Positions 8,754 through 18,327 are shown, counted from the first letter of the stretch. The stretch: DNA of 64,000 bases from an uncultured Actinomycetes bacterium (GCA_937127245.1 CAKZLU010000011.1:90899-154898), one strand, 5' to 3'. Notes: a model not told the origin generated them from the sequence alone. A program made the numbers and translations.

Positions 8754-8939
8754 TCACTTTGAAATCACTATCTTATGGTCGAGGAAGGTGATTTCCTCGA
8801 TGGTTCCTTTGACTTCTATCACTTCACCGATTATGTTTGTCAGACGTATGCTGTCTCCATCCGTCTCAACCAGGACAACGTCCTCCATGATAAGATTCTC
8901 GCCTTCCAGAGTTTTTAGAAACGCGTTTGACTCACACAA
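8754..8939 (-). CDS. CooT-family nickel-binding protein
   Basis: Small protein of 61 residues starting MCESNAFLKTLEGENLIMED and ending FLDHKIVISK, the pattern of the CooT family. Its members are small beta-barrel proteins that bind Ni(II), some through Cys2, and serve carbon monoxide dehydrogenase maturation or related nickel handling. The start is TTG 8937-8939: GGAGG lies 7 nt upstream and this places Cys at position 2 as in the family. The longer form starting at 8969 is not supported. It follows the DUF4349 gene by 56 nt on the same strand. No CODH gene is in the window. Confidence 0.8.
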   Translation of the reverse strand: MCESNAFLKTLEGENLIMEDVVLVETDGDSIRLTNIIGEVIEVKGTIEEITFLDHKIVISK

Positions 8940-8995
8940 ATCAATACCTCCATTCCTGTTCAGGATCACCCAGGCTATATCCCAAAGTTCGGACC

Positions 8996-9979
8996 TTAGC
9001 GCTCTCCAAAATCCCCTTTTCCCCTTTTAGTCCTTCTTCTTATGACGAAAAAATAGTATATCGACCACAAAAAAACCGCAATAAGCGCGGCAAAAACCGC
9101 AGCACGTCCGGTGAATCTGACCACAGCGTTGAATCCATCAACAACGCCACGCAGGGCGTCAGCAAAAGCCTCCTTTATACCCCATCCATCCGGCCTGGCG
9201 GCTCCCTCTTCAATCACCGTAACGTTGATCGTCGCAAACTGTATGCGGTTATCAAGATAGTTTTTCCTTCCCGTTAATTGCTCAATTTGCTCCTGCACGG
9301 AGGATATTTCTCTCTGAACCGAAAGAATTTCATCTATGGACTTAGCCTTTTGAAGAAGCGAAAGATACACAGAAATTTGCGCTCTTAGATTGTTGATTCT
9401 GCTTTCCAGGTCAACATATTCCTCTCCGACGTCTTCAGATCTCTCACTTATGGATGTGACTTTCCCGATATTTCTCAAATTTTCCATCACTTTCGAGTAG
9501 GAATCCGCTGGCACTCTCAAGGTCAACGTTCCGCCGCTGATCCTCGAGTCGGTCGATTCCGCCATCGAGTTTGAGACATAGCCGCCAGAAGCCTCGGCTA
9601 TAGAGACAATCCTGGCATACTCCCTGCTGAAAGAACCTTTCTTAATCTCGACAGTTATGTCAGCGGTTCTTATCGCCTTTGCCGCAATCTTCACACCGGC
9701 AGGCGTCCGAGCCGCGCTGCCCCCGACCACGCTTTCAGTTTTCATGTACCCCTTTAGGGCTTCCTCGCCTGAAGCGGGGGGAGCTTCTTCGACTCTTTCA
9801 GACAAATCTCCATTCTCAGTAGCGCTCCCCACTCCTTTCAAAGTGTCATTCCTGGCTCTTTTTGAATGATATCCCTCCGTGAGAATGCCAATAGCGGCAA
9901 GTAGCAAGAGAATGGCGAATGCTGATAAGATGGCTGCCGCGAGCTTTCTCCGGCGGGAGTTGAGCATTTTCGTTTTCAT
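8996..9979 (-). CDS. DUF4349 membrane protein
   Basis: 327-residue protein with one N-terminal membrane segment (about 11-33), a polar linker, a DUF4349 domain (about 100-270) and a C-terminal membrane segment (about 285-310) followed by a basic tail RRRTKRGKG. Typical motifs are ADITVEIKKGSF, GGYVSNSMAEST, TLTLRVPADSYSKVMENL and a coiled coil around EEYVDLESRINNLRAQI. Many members are lipoproteins; this one lacks a lipobox and appears anchored at both ends. The function of the family is unknown, with suggested envelope roles. The ATG follows AAAGGGGAAAGCG. Confidence 0.85.
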   Translation of the reverse strand: MKTKMLNSRRRKLAAAILSAFAILLLLAAIGILTEGYHSKRARNDTLKGVGSATENGDLSERVEEAPPASGEEALKGYMKTESVVGGSAARTPAGVKIAAKAIRTADITVEIKKGSFSREYARIVSIAEASGGYVSNSMAESTDSRISGGTLTLRVPADSYSKVMENLRNIGKVTSISERSEDVGEEYVDLESRINNLRAQISVYLSLLQKAKSIDEILSVQREISSVQEQIEQLTGRKNYLDNRIQFATINVTVIEEGAARPDGWGIKEAFADALRGVVDGFNAVVRFTGRAAVFAALIAVFLWSIYYFFVIRRRTKRGKGDFGER

Positions 9980-10231
9980 CGCTTTCCCCTTTCAATCGGT
10001 TCTAAAATTGTTTGACGAATCGCTTGAGCCCTTTGTTCCCCCGCCTTCGGTAGGGTTCCGAACTGGTCTTCTGGACCTCTACGGACCTCACCCTCCACAT
10101 CGGAGTTTCTTCCTGTGTACAGACAGACCGCCTTGACTTCGCTTCAATGATAGTTAACGAATTATCAAACCGCCTAACCGAGTGCTATATAATAGGTTTG
10201 AAAGCTATCTCTCAGTACGGAGGTGCGACAC

Positions 10232-11158
10232 TTGGCGAGCGCCGTTTCTCTCGAAAACATAAGAAAGACTTATAAATCCCACATGCTGCGCATCAAAAGA
10301 ACGGCCATTGAGAATCTTTCCCTTGATGTCAGAGAAAACGAGATATTCGGGCTTCTTGGACCTAATGGAGCTGGTAAAACCACAACACTGAAAATCATTC
10401 TGGGACTTGTAGCCCCCAACAGCGGCACCGGGCACGTGCTTGGAAAACCACTCGGCAGCAAGAGCGCACGGTCAAGAATAGGTTTTCTCCCGGAGCAACC
10501 CTATTTCTACGGTTTTATGACAGCGGAAAAAGCTCTCATGTTCTACGGGCATCTGGCGGGACTTGACGCAAACACGATAAGAAAGAGAAGTGAAGAGCTA
10601 CTTAATCTCGTTGGACTACCTCAGGGTTCACATCTAACACTTGAGAAATACTCTAAAGGTATGCTTCAGCGTTTCGGGATAGCCCAGGCCCTACTCAATG
10701 ACCCTGACCTCATAATCATGGACGAACCGTCAAGCGGACTTGATCCCGTCGGGCAAAAGGAGATAAGGGACATAATTATTTCCCTGAAAGACCTGGGCAA
10801 GACCGTTTTCCTTTCCAGCCATCAGCTGTCGGAGGTGGAATCGGTCTGCGATAGCGTCAGCATAATCAACCGGGGAACTACCGTTAGACAAGGTTATCTT
10901 GACGATCTCCTTGAGGTAAAAGGCGTCTCGCTAATAACGTTTGCCGGCGCAAACGAGCGCGCAGCGGAGGCGCTTGTCCCACCGGCAAAGAGGGTGCGGG
11001 AGGAAAACGGGAGAATCAGCGTGGAAGTGGACTCGGAAAAGATTTACGAAATCATCTCCATGGGTCGGGACCTTGGATTTGAGCTTCAAAGTGTTACCCC
11101 GTTCAGAAAATCACTCGAGGATCTCTTTATTGAAATAGTCAGGGGAGAGAAAATTTGA
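10232..11158 (+). CDS. ABC transporter ATP-binding protein (ABC-2 type exporter)
   Basis: ATPase subunit of 308 residues. Walker A is LLGPNGAGKTTT, the Q-loop sits near LPEQPYFYG, the signature is EKYSKGMLQR, Walker B is LIIMDEPSSGLDP and the switch His is in LSSHQLSEVE. The extra C-terminal 80 residues are common in ABC-2 exporters. Start chosen at TTG 10232, 8 nt after GGAGG. The GTG at 10223 overlaps that site and is unlikely. A TATAAT lies at 10188-10193. The permease gene starts inside its stop codon (TTGA overlap), so the two form one exporter. Substrate unknown. Confidence 0.93.
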   Translation: MASAVSLENIRKTYKSHMLRIKRTAIENLSLDVRENEIFGLLGPNGAGKTTTLKIILGLVAPNSGTGHVLGKPLGSKSARSRIGFLPEQPYFYGFMTAEKALMFYGHLAGLDANTIRKRSEELLNLVGLPQGSHLTLEKYSKGMLQRFGIAQALLNDPDLIIMDEPSSGLDPVGQKEIRDIIISLKDLGKTVFLSSHQLSEVESVCDSVSIINRGTTVRQGYLDDLLEVKGVSLITFAGANERAAEALVPPAKRVREENGRISVEVDSEKIYEIISMGRDLGFELQSVTPFRKSLEDLFIEIVRGEKI

Positions 11159-11922
11159 GAAACGTCATTTTTCTCGCGATCAATGTCATAAGAGATTCAT
11201 TCAGGAAAAAGATCTTCTACGTGGTGTTCATATTTGGTCTGGCGATGCTTGCGCTTTCTCCCCTTCTGCCGTCTTTCGAACTGGGGCTTCAGGCGCAGTT
11301 CTTGAGGGATGTATCAATCAGCCTGACGTCCCTTTTCGGCGCGGTTCTTGCCGTTATTGTGGCCGTCGGGCAGCTTCCCGTGGAAATAGAGAAAAAGACG
11401 ATTTATAACATCCTGTCCAAGCCTGTTAGCCGCCTTCAATACTTTGCGGGTAAATTTCTTGGAGTCGTCTCAACTCTTGCAATAATACTTCTCGTCATGG
11501 GAATCGAGATCATAATTCTCATATATCTCAGGCTCAAAGTCTTTTCACCCATCGTCTTCGAGGGCGTGCTTATGGTCTTCCTCGAGTCCTGCATAATAGC
11601 GTCCTTTTGCTATCTCATGACGACTTTCGCCAGCATCCCTGTCGGTGTGCTGGCCGCAATATTCTTTTACGTATTATGTCATGTGAAAACAGGATACCTG
11701 CATGGGAAACTGATTGAGGGTGTCAGTGGGGCCTGGCGTGTCCTTACATGGAGCCTGTATTACATAATCCCCAACCTGGAGAACTACAACATATCCCAGC
11801 AGGTTGGCTACGGGCACGGGGTACCTGGCGGCTACACCGTACGGGTGCTCTTATACGCGTTACTGTTTGTGGGATTATTTATTTTCATCGGTTATGCCGT
11901 ATTCAGGAGGAAAGACCTTTGA
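11155..11922 (+). CDS. ABC-2 type permease
   Basis: 255-residue integral membrane protein with about six predicted helices, for example IFYVVFIFGLAMLALSPLL, LTSLFGAVLAVIVAVG, TLAIILLVMGIEIIILIYL and ALLFVGLFIFIGYAVF. The loop EKKTIYNILSKPVSRLQYFA is typical of ABC-2/NosY-type permeases. It starts at TTG 11155, which overlaps the TGA of the ATPase gene, and its own stop overlaps the TTG start of the next gene. The three genes are thus translationally coupled. Substrate unknown. Confidence 0.9.
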   Translation: MRNVIFLAINVIRDSFRKKIFYVVFIFGLAMLALSPLLPSFELGLQAQFLRDVSISLTSLFGAVLAVIVAVGQLPVEIEKKTIYNILSKPVSRLQYFAGKFLGVVSTLAIILLVMGIEIIILIYLRLKVFSPIVFEGVLMVFLESCIIASFCYLMTTFASIPVGVLAAIFFYVLCHVKTGYLHGKLIEGVSGAWRVLTWSLYYIIPNLENYNISQQVGYGHGVPGGYTVRVLLYALLFVGLFIFIGYAVFRRKDL

Positions 11923-12632
11923 GTCCATTTGGAACCGCTGACACGGAGAGGCGAAGTCCAAATCTATGGAGAATCTTTGTAATTTTAGTGATAGTCGCGG
12001 GACTTGCTGGAGTTATCTTCCTGCAGCATTCGATCGACTCGAGTTCCGCCTCCAGGGCTTCGTGGAGAGAGGCCGCGCCTTTAAGCGCAGGGCAATCCGT
12101 TCTTGATCTACTTGGGGGGGTAAGACAAGCATTAGCCGCTTGGATCTGGACCAAGACTGACACAGTCTTTCACGCTTACGGCATTAATCTTTACGAAAAC
12201 AAATCGATGTATCCTTATTATAAATTGGTGACCAGCCTTGACCCGCGTTTCACAATGGCGTATTACTTCGCGAGTTACATGCTCTTCAGGCTCGGCAAAC
12301 CAGAGCAGGGCTATGCCCTCGCGCTTGAAGGTCTGCGCAACAATCCAACCTCATCATTACTCCAGAGAAATCTGGCGGAAATATATCTATTTTTCAAAAA
12401 GGACCCTCGAAAAGCGAAATACCACTGCGAACGCGCGCTGGCATACGCAAGCGATGAGAAAGATATTGTCTCGACAAACAGCCTCTTAAGCCTGATAAAT
12501 CAGGTGCTTGAAGGTAAGAAAAAGATACCTGACCTCATTTCTAAGGAATACATGGAAAAAGCCGGTCAGCACCATCATCAAGAGGAAGGGGAATACTGTC
12601 CGGAGTGTGAAAGAGAGAAACACGGGGAATAG
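11919..12632 (+). CDS. Membrane-anchored TPR-like protein linked to the ABC exporter
   Basis: 237 residues: a short cytoplasmic N-terminus, one membrane helix (about 16-34, RIFVILVIVAGLAGVIFL), then a helical repeat region (about 60-200) with TPR-like spacing, for example YYFASYMLFRLGKPEQGYAL and SLLQRNLAEIYLFFKKDPRK. The C-terminus is metal-binding-like: HHHQEEGEYCPECEREKH. The TTG at 11919 lies 8 nt after CAGGAGG and overlaps the permease stop, so a role with the exporter is likely. I do not recognise a named family. Confidence 0.7.
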   Translation: MSPFGTADTERRSPNLWRIFVILVIVAGLAGVIFLQHSIDSSSASRASWREAAPLSAGQSVLDLLGGVRQALAAWIWTKTDTVFHAYGINLYENKSMYPYYKLVTSLDPRFTMAYYFASYMLFRLGKPEQGYALALEGLRNNPTSSLLQRNLAEIYLFFKKDPRKAKYHCERALAYASDEKDIVSTNSLLSLINQVLEGKKKIPDLISKEYMEKAGQHHHQEEGEYCPECEREKHGE

Positions 12633-12727
12633 AAAAGCCGCAGCAGTAAACTGAAAGCCTCATCACGCTAACCGCCCGGGGATTGTTCCAAGTTTAACAG
12701 CAAACTGAAAGACTTTAAGTATATTAG

Positions 12728-14137
12728 TCAATCGGCAATGTCCTTAAGCCGGCGGTCCATTGCCTCAGCACTCCTCTTCCCCGCACCCATCGCCTCTATT
12801 ACGGTCGCCGATCCGTTCACGATGTCTCCCCCGGCGTAAACACCCGGAATGCTCGTCTCGCCAGTTTGTTTGTCCGTCTTTATATAGCCCCTGTCCGTAA
12901 GCTCGAGACCCGGGGTATTCATGGGAAGCAAGGGGTTAGCCCTCGTTCCAATTGCCATGACCAACACGTCCGCTGGTATCGTTACGTACTCCCCGGGAAC
13001 GGGGATAGGTCTCCTGCGCCCGGACTCATCCGGCTCGCCAAGTTCCATCTTCTGGCATTTCATCTCATGGCACCAGCCATCGCGACCGATAACCTCAACC
13101 GGATTTGTCAGCAGATGGAAAATGACTCCCTCCTCCTCGCCGTGCTCAACCTCCTCAATTCTTGCGGGCATTTCCTTTCGGGACCTTCGATAAACTATGT
13201 GCACGTTCTCGGCGCCTATCCTCAGGGCGGTCCTTGCCGCGTCCATGGCGACATTTCCTCCGCCCACGACAACAAAGTTTCCAGTCCTCTTTACCGGCGT
13301 GTCATATTCCGGGAACTCCCTTGCTCTCATGAGATTGCACCTTGTTAGAAACTCGTTAGCAGAATAAACACCGTTCAAATTCTCACCCGGGATTCCCATG
13401 AAAACAGGCAAACCGGCGCCGATTCCTATAAAAATAGAGCGAAACTCTTTCAGGAGGTCTTCCACTGTCGCCGTGCGACCAACAACAAAGTCGCAAACGA
13501 TTTCCACCCCCATTTTCTCAAGTATTTTTATCTCTCTGTCAACGACCCACTGGGGCAACCTGAACTCGGGTATTCCATAGGTTAGAACTCCCCCCGCCAC
13601 ATGCAGGGACTCAAATATTGTGACGCGATGCCCTCTTCTGGCAAGCTCAGCCGCCGTGGTAAGCCCAGCGGGTCCCGAGCCGACAACGGCAACAGGGAAA
13701 CCCCGCTTGTCGAGAATTTCGGGCACCATTTCGATTTCCTTTTCCGCTTCATAATCAGCCACAAACCTTTCCAATTTCCCGATAGAAACTGGTTCCCCCT
13801 TTTTCCCGAGTACGCAGGTAGCCTCACACTGGTTTTCCTGCGGGCAAACTCTCCCGCACACCCCCGGAAGGAGATTGTCGCGCCTTATTCGCGCGAGCGC
13901 ATCCTCGAACTTGCCGTCAAGAATCTCAGCAATGAAACCCGGAATATCAATTGATACGGGACAACCATCCACGCATTTGGGTTTCCTGCAAGCCAGGCAT
14001 CTTTGAGCTTCCCTTTTAGCCTCATCCGCGGAATAACCGAGAGCAACCTCCTCCCAGTTTCTTACCCTTTCTCGCGGAGACTGCCTTCTTACCGGCACCC
14101 TCTCTTTTATGATTTTCTTTCTCTCTTTATCTGCCAT
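12728..14137 (-). CDS. NADPH-dependent glutamate synthase small-subunit family oxidoreductase
   Basis: Flavoprotein of 469 residues of the GltD/NfnB/archaeal GltA type. The N-terminus has two Fe-S cysteine sets: CLACRKPKCVDGCP and CGRVCPQENQCEATC. The FAD site is VVGSGPAGLTTAAELARRGH and the NADPH site is VVGGGNVAMDAARTALRIGA, ending with GVYAGGDIVNG. Members supply electrons to glutamate synthase or act as NADH-dependent ferredoxin:NADP oxidoreductase; no partner subunit is adjacent, so either is possible, or the homotetrameric GltA form. ATG 14135-14137 is preferred; GTG and TTG starts lie 6 and 9 nt upstream. It follows ispF by about 90 nt on the same strand. Confidence 0.9.
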   Translation of the reverse strand: MADKERKKIIKERVPVRRQSPRERVRNWEEVALGYSADEAKREAQRCLACRKPKCVDGCPVSIDIPGFIAEILDGKFEDALARIRRDNLLPGVCGRVCPQENQCEATCVLGKKGEPVSIGKLERFVADYEAEKEIEMVPEILDKRGFPVAVVGSGPAGLTTAAELARRGHRVTIFESLHVAGGVLTYGIPEFRLPQWVVDREIKILEKMGVEIVCDFVVGRTATVEDLLKEFRSIFIGIGAGLPVFMGIPGENLNGVYSANEFLTRCNLMRAREFPEYDTPVKRTGNFVVVGGGNVAMDAARTALRIGAENVHIVYRRSRKEMPARIEEVEHGEEEGVIFHLLTNPVEVIGRDGWCHEMKCQKMELGEPDESGRRRPIPVPGEYVTIPADVLVMAIGTRANPLLPMNTPGLELTDRGYIKTDKQTGETSIPGVYAGGDIVNGSATVIEAMGAGKRSAEAMDRRLKDIAD

Positions 14138-14230
14138 TCTCACCAAACCTCAAATAAGCAAGTACCAACCCGAACTCTGCAATTTTGCAACACGAAAATT
14201 CTTCGGGATAAGCCTTAATAAAAAGCGGGG

Positions 14231-14710
14231 TCATCCTGAAATTTTCTCAATGAGCGCGACAGCAATCGACGCTATACCTTCTCCACGACCGGTAAAGCCC
14301 ATGCCCTCGGTTGTCTTGCCTTTAATTGACACATCCTCAATTGAAACCCCGCACAGCTTCGCTATATTTTCGCGCATTTCACGGCGGTATTTTGCGATTT
14401 TCGGCTCCTGACAGATTACCACTATGTCAACGCACTTTATGACGTAGCCAGCTTCTCGGAGGCTGTGGACCACACAGGATAGAAGGTCGGTGCTTCTCGC
14501 GTTTTCAAAACCGGGATCCGTGTCCGGGAACTTCTCCCCAATATCACCTTGCGCAGAAGCCCCGAGAAGTGCGTCCATAAGCGCGTGAAGCGCCACATCG
14601 GCGTCCGAATGTCCCGAAAGCCCCTTTTCGTAGGGAATCTCAACGCCCGCAAGATATAATTTTCTACCAGAGGCAAGCATATGGGCGTCAAAGCCGATTC
14701 CCACTCTCAT
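14231..14710 (-). CDS. ispF: 2-C-methyl-D-erythritol 2,4-cyclodiphosphate synthase
   Basis: Fifth step of the MEP isoprenoid pathway. The 159-residue protein shows the metal site GIGFDAH (Asp/His), a third ligand in GHSDADVALHALMDALLGA and the conserved IKGKTTEGMGFTGRGEG. Length is usual for a trimeric IspF. ATG 14708-14710 fits the family N-terminus MRVGIGFD; a GTG 9 nt upstream is the alternative. It overlaps the end of ispD by 23 nt, so the two are translated together. Confidence 0.95.
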   Translation of the reverse strand: MRVGIGFDAHMLASGRKLYLAGVEIPYEKGLSGHSDADVALHALMDALLGASAQGDIGEKFPDTDPGFENARSTDLLSCVVHSLREAGYVIKCVDIVVICQEPKIAKYRREMRENIAKLCGVSIEDVSIKGKTTEGMGFTGRGEGIASIAVALIEKISG

Positions 14711-15395
14711 TCGTACCACCCCGATTTAACAATCGTTCGACAATGACCAAATCCTCCGGATAGGTAACTTTTATGTTATGCCTGTCCCCCTGAATGACCC
14801 CGACCTTGCCACCGATGAACTCAATAAGCGAAGCGTCATCACTTCCTTCAAAACCTTTCTCGAGAGCTTTCTTGTGAGCTTCGTAAAGGCGTGATCTCAA
14901 AAAAGCCTGCGGTGTCTGAACAGAAACCAGTCTGTCCCTATCTAATGTCTTGACAACCCTGCTGTTATCAACTTCTTTCACAGTGTCAGTAACCCTTATT
15001 GCTGTAATAAGCCCGTCAAAACCCTCCGGTATATCACAGACGCTATTTATCGCGAGGCTTGAAACCAATGGTCTTGCACCGTCGTGTACTACCACTATAT
15101 TCACTTCCGCGGGCAATTTCTCTAAGGCGGAAAAGACGGACTGCTGGCGAGTAACTCCTCCTGGAACGATGGTCATCACTTTTGAAAAACCTTCTGTGAG
15201 AAGCCTTTCTCGACTCCAATCCCCGAGACGCTCGCCTGGAAGAACTAAGACAACTCCCTCAACCAGTCTTGAATTCTCAAACGCGGAAAGAGAATAGTAA
15301 AAAAGAGGTTTACCGCTTAAAGGGACTTCGCATTTAAAACAGGGCAGGCTGAGTCTGTTGCCTGAACCCGCCGCGGCGACAATTCCGAAGATCAT
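14688..15395 (-). CDS. ispD: 2-C-methyl-D-erythritol 4-phosphate cytidylyltransferase
   Basis: Third MEP-pathway enzyme, using CTP and MEP. Motifs: AAAGSGNRL at the N-terminus, VVVHDGARPLV, RVTDTVKEV, TPQAFLRSRLYEAH and NIKVTYPEDLVIVE. The N-terminal nucleotide loop reads NRLSLPCFKCEVPLSGKP where most relatives have PK after a short insert; here the Lys is in FKCEV, so the site is kept but slightly unusual. It starts 2 nt after the PIN/TRAM stop, in the conserved carD-PIN/TRAM-ispD-ispF order. Confidence 0.93.
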   Translation of the reverse strand: MIFGIVAAAGSGNRLSLPCFKCEVPLSGKPLFYYSLSAFENSRLVEGVVLVLPGERLGDWSRERLLTEGFSKVMTIVPGGVTRQQSVFSALEKLPAEVNIVVVHDGARPLVSSLAINSVCDIPEGFDGLITAIRVTDTVKEVDNSRVVKTLDRDRLVSVQTPQAFLRSRLYEAHKKALEKGFEGSDDASLIEFIGGKVGVIQGDRHNIKVTYPEDLVIVERLLNRGGTNESGNRL

Positions 15396-15397
15396 GG

Positions 15398-16462
15398 CTA
15401 ATCCTCGGCGCTATCATCAGCAATGTCAGTGAATATCATCTTACCCGCGGGCGTCTGGAGAATGCTTGTCGCAACCACCTTGACCTCTTCCCCAACCCTG
15501 TCCTTGCCTTCCTGAATGACCACCATAGTACCGTCATCCAGATATCCGACACCCTGCCCGGGCTCTTTCCCCTCCCTGATTATTTTAACGGTGAACGTCT
15601 CACCAGGTAGGATAACAGGCTTAACCGCGTTCGCGAGTTCATTTATATTTAGAATCTTCACACCCTGTATCTCGGCGATCCTATTCAAGTTATAGTCATT
15701 CGTCATCAGAACCATTCCGGTCAGTTTGGAAAGGGCGATCAACTTGCTGTCAACATCTGTCAACTCCGGGAAGTCTTGATCGGTGATTTCAACACGAACA
15801 TTGTCAATCTTTTGTAAAGCGTTTAGAGTGTCAAGCCCCCGCCTTCCTCTGTTTCTCTTAAGCGTGTCGGGGGAATCGGCAATCGTTTGTAATTCGTGAA
15901 GGATGAACCTGGGAACAATCATAGTGCCATCAAGAAAACCCGCTTTGGTTATATCAACAATCCGACCATCGATGATGACGCTGGTGTCAAGAAGCCTCCC
16001 AGTCTGCCCGCCTGTCGTATAGCCACCAAGTCCTGGACCAAGGTTGAACATCGCGGACAATTCTGACCGCTTCACGATACCGACCCTCATGCATATATAA
16101 CCGGAGATAAAAAACAAGAAGAGAGAGATTATGTATCCGGGCACGCCGAATCTAAACAATGCGATTGATGGAAGCAAAGCGATTATAAATCCCCCGATTA
16201 AGCCCAGGGCGCCGAAAAAGACGGTCGCTCCCGAAACCCTGAAAACAAGGCTTTCAAGCCTTCCTAAAAGGTCTGCGGCCTTTCTCCCCAAAACGCCGCC
16301 GAGAACATACCCTACAAGGAAACCAAGCACGGTGCCGGTTGCGAGCACAGCGACGCTTAAGACGTGTCCATCGACGTAGCGCCTGTTCAGCAAGTCCGCA
16401 ACTCGATAGCCACCGTATGAACATGCGAAAATCGTCGTGAAACGTATGATGATAACAATCAA
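15398..16462 (-). CDS. PIN/TRAM-domain membrane protein (YacL-like)
   Basis: 354 residues: four predicted membrane helices in the first 115 residues, then a PIN nuclease-type domain with acidic residues in RLLDTSVIIDGRI, LIALSKLTGM and MVLMTNDYNL, then a C-terminal TRAM domain (EGKEPGQGVGYLDDGTMVVI). The family resembles B. subtilis YacL, thought to act on RNA; its substrate is unknown. Start TTG 16460-16462 has GGGGGG about 6 nt upstream. It lies between carD and ispD, the arrangement seen in many Gram-positive bacteria. Confidence 0.93.
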   Translation of the reverse strand: MIVIIIRFTTIFACSYGGYRVADLLNRRYVDGHVLSVAVLATGTVLGFLVGYVLGGVLGRKAADLLGRLESLVFRVSGATVFFGALGLIGGFIIALLPSIALFRFGVPGYIISLFLFFISGYICMRVGIVKRSELSAMFNLGPGLGGYTTGGQTGRLLDTSVIIDGRIVDITKAGFLDGTMIVPRFILHELQTIADSPDTLKRNRGRRGLDTLNALQKIDNVRVEITDQDFPELTDVDSKLIALSKLTGMVLMTNDYNLNRIAEIQGVKILNINELANAVKPVILPGETFTVKIIREGKEPGQGVGYLDDGTMVVIQEGKDRVGEEVKVVATSILQTPAGKMIFTDIADDSAED

Positions 16463-16512
16463 GGGTAACCCCCCGACAGGTTTTATTTAATCATGAGGCA
16501 TATCTAAAGATA

Positions 16513-17019
16513 TCAGACGGAGATATCCTGGCTCGTAAGCCTCTGTGAAAATGCTTCCTCAAGCATACTCATCGCTTTGTCATTATCAATATTAAGGACG
16601 TATATAATCTCGCTCAATAATATCTGCCTTGCCTGATTAAGCATCCTCTTCTCACCCGTCGAAAGCCCCTTTTCCCTCTCTCTGATAGTAAGATTTCTCA
16701 CCACCTCTGCGACCTCATAGATGCTGCCACTGCGCAGCTTATCCCTGTTCTTTTTATACCTGTGATTCCAGTTAGTTGGCATCTGACTCTGCTCCTGCGA
16801 GAGGACCTCTAAGACCATCTTTACTTCTTTTTTGGATATCACACTTCTCAGTCCCACGCTCTGCGTGCTCTCCTCAGGGACCGTGACCTTCAAGTCGCCC
16901 CCGCAAAGACTTAATACGAAAAATGTCTTTTTCTGGCCATTTACGATTTTTTCCTCGATACGCTCGACAATGCCAGCTCCATGGTGGGGATAGACGATTT
17001 TATCACCTACATTGAACAC
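16513..17019 (-). CDS. carD: CarD/CdnL-family RNA polymerase-binding regulator
   Basis: 168-residue transcription factor that binds the RNA polymerase beta lobe and stabilises open complexes, notably at rRNA promoters. The N-terminal Tudor-like RID domain starts FNVGDKIVYPHHGAGIVERI; the helical DNA-binding C-terminus includes WNHRYKKNRDKLRSGSIYEV and LSTGEKRMLNQARQILLSEI. GTG start at 17017-17019 behind AAGGGAG. It is the first gene of the carD-PIN/TRAM-ispD-ispF unit. Confidence 0.95.
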   Translation of the reverse strand: MFNVGDKIVYPHHGAGIVERIEEKIVNGQKKTFFVLSLCGGDLKVTVPEESTQSVGLRSVISKKEVKMVLEVLSQEQSQMPTNWNHRYKKNRDKLRSGSIYEVAEVVRNLTIREREKGLSTGEKRMLNQARQILLSEIIYVLNIDNDKAMSMLEEAFSQRLTSQDISV

Positions 17020-17675
17020 TTCCCAGCATCTCCCTTCTTATCTCGCCAACCAGACCCCCGCGCATTCTATCTCAACAGAATGCCGGAGACGCGCTGAGGA
17101 AGCGCAATTTTGAACAACAAGTGTTTCTTTCCTGGCAAAGGAGGTAACACCCTCGGCAAGAAAAAGCGCACACATGATATCACAACCCCATCCCCTCTTT
17201 CAAGAAAACTAAGATTATGCGCGACCGGCAGGAGCAGGAAATCCTTTCTTGAACGCATTTGCGCTAAAGTGAGCGCGCCAGCAACACAGACATTCGCGCC
17301 GTTAGTAATTTCTTTTCTGCTGTCTTGCCCTGGCAAAATGCCTAACTGGATGATTTATTCTTATTTTCAACGTGATACACAAAGCGGCAATCGAAAGCAA
17401 CGGACATGATTTTCGTCTGTCAGACCAGAATTACCCGCGGCAACTGGAAAAATTTGGATCTCGTCTTCAATACAGGCAAGAAAGGAAGCGCGAAAACAGA
17501 ATCAAACGACTCTTCTTTTTTTTGGATCGTGATGTCTCGAGCGGCCACCCGCTCCTTTTTGCCAGAAACGCTCGATCACTTGTATAAGCCTGGATTCTTC
17601 AACACATACTCTTAACGCCGGAGGCATTTGAACCCGTTTCACCTTGAATTAACTGACACGCAGGAGTACGCTTCC
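17020..17675. other. Gap without recognised gene (carD to the MazG-like gene)
   Basis: This 650-nt divergent gap must contain the carD promoter. Overlapping short frames on both strands (17067-17336 minus, 17110-17409 plus, 17406-17615 plus) have no ribosome sites and no protein-like composition. I see no RNA gene here. Confidence 0.5.
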
Positions 17676-17705
17676 TTGACACTATTTTTTTAATAAAAAT
17701 ATAAT
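17676..17705 (+). promoter_or_regulatory. Consensus vegetative promoter
   Basis: TTGACA at 17676-17681, an 18-nt AT-rich spacer, and TATAAT at 17700-17705. The next gene starts at 17754, leaving a leader of about 42 nt. Confidence 0.75.
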
Positions 17706-17753
17706 TTGAGCTGTAATAAATACGCCCATCAGGCATGACAATGGCGGTGTTTT

Positions 17754-18158
17754 ATGACAAAGGACATTGAGAATACCTGCAAGGACTTCCAGAAGACCGT
17801 TTCTCTTCATCTCATAAGACACAGGAGCATTCTTGACGTAATGACGAAGTATCAAGACGCATGCTCAAGGGTCAACAGAGCGATAGCCAAAGCTGTCACT
17901 TCTTGCGGTTGCTTGCAAATAAAGGCGGGCAAACAGCCCTTGCCCGCAAACGTATCACTCGCTGAAATGAGCGAATATGTCAAAACGCATCTCGAGGGTC
18001 ATCTGTGTCCCAACTGCGCGGAGGTGATCGAAGAGGAGCTTGGAAAGTGCATGTTTTTCCTGGCGGCAATATGCACGCTAACGGGCATTGACCTTTACGA
18101 AACCATAGAGAAAGAAAACGACAGAATAAAAACGCTCGGGCTCTACAGCCTCACTTGA
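17754..18158 (+). CDS. MazG-like helical protein
   Basis: 134-residue helical protein. The segment EVIEEELGKCMFFLAAICTL followed by GIDLYETIEKENDRIKTLG fits the MazG-like/all-alpha NTP pyrophosphatase pattern (EExxE plus a second helix), the family that hydrolyses noncanonical NTPs. It is unusually Cys-rich: SCGCLQ and CPNCAEV, which might bind a metal. A consensus promoter lies just upstream. The start ATG 17754 has only a weak ribosome site. Enzymatic activity is not certain because the first acidic helix is less clear. Confidence 0.6.
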   Translation: MTKDIENTCKDFQKTVSLHLIRHRSILDVMTKYQDACSRVNRAIAKAVTSCGCLQIKAGKQPLPANVSLAEMSEYVKTHLEGHLCPNCAEVIEEELGKCMFFLAAICTLTGIDLYETIEKENDRIKTLGLYSLT

Positions 18159-18327
18159 GCGCTCGCGCTTCGGAATCCCCATCCCTAACATTTCAGTTCT
18201 TCATGCTATCTTGCCTTCCGTAGATTAAGCATATATCAATTTGATTTTGATCAATGTAAATTTCCCCGCATCGGTTTAACCTGTCAGAAAATTTGAAAAT
18301 CCTTATTGAAAACCGGGGATGAAAATT

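Noticed and set aside
17067..17615. Small frames in the gap after carD
   Set aside because: Overlapping on both strands, low protein character, no start signals.
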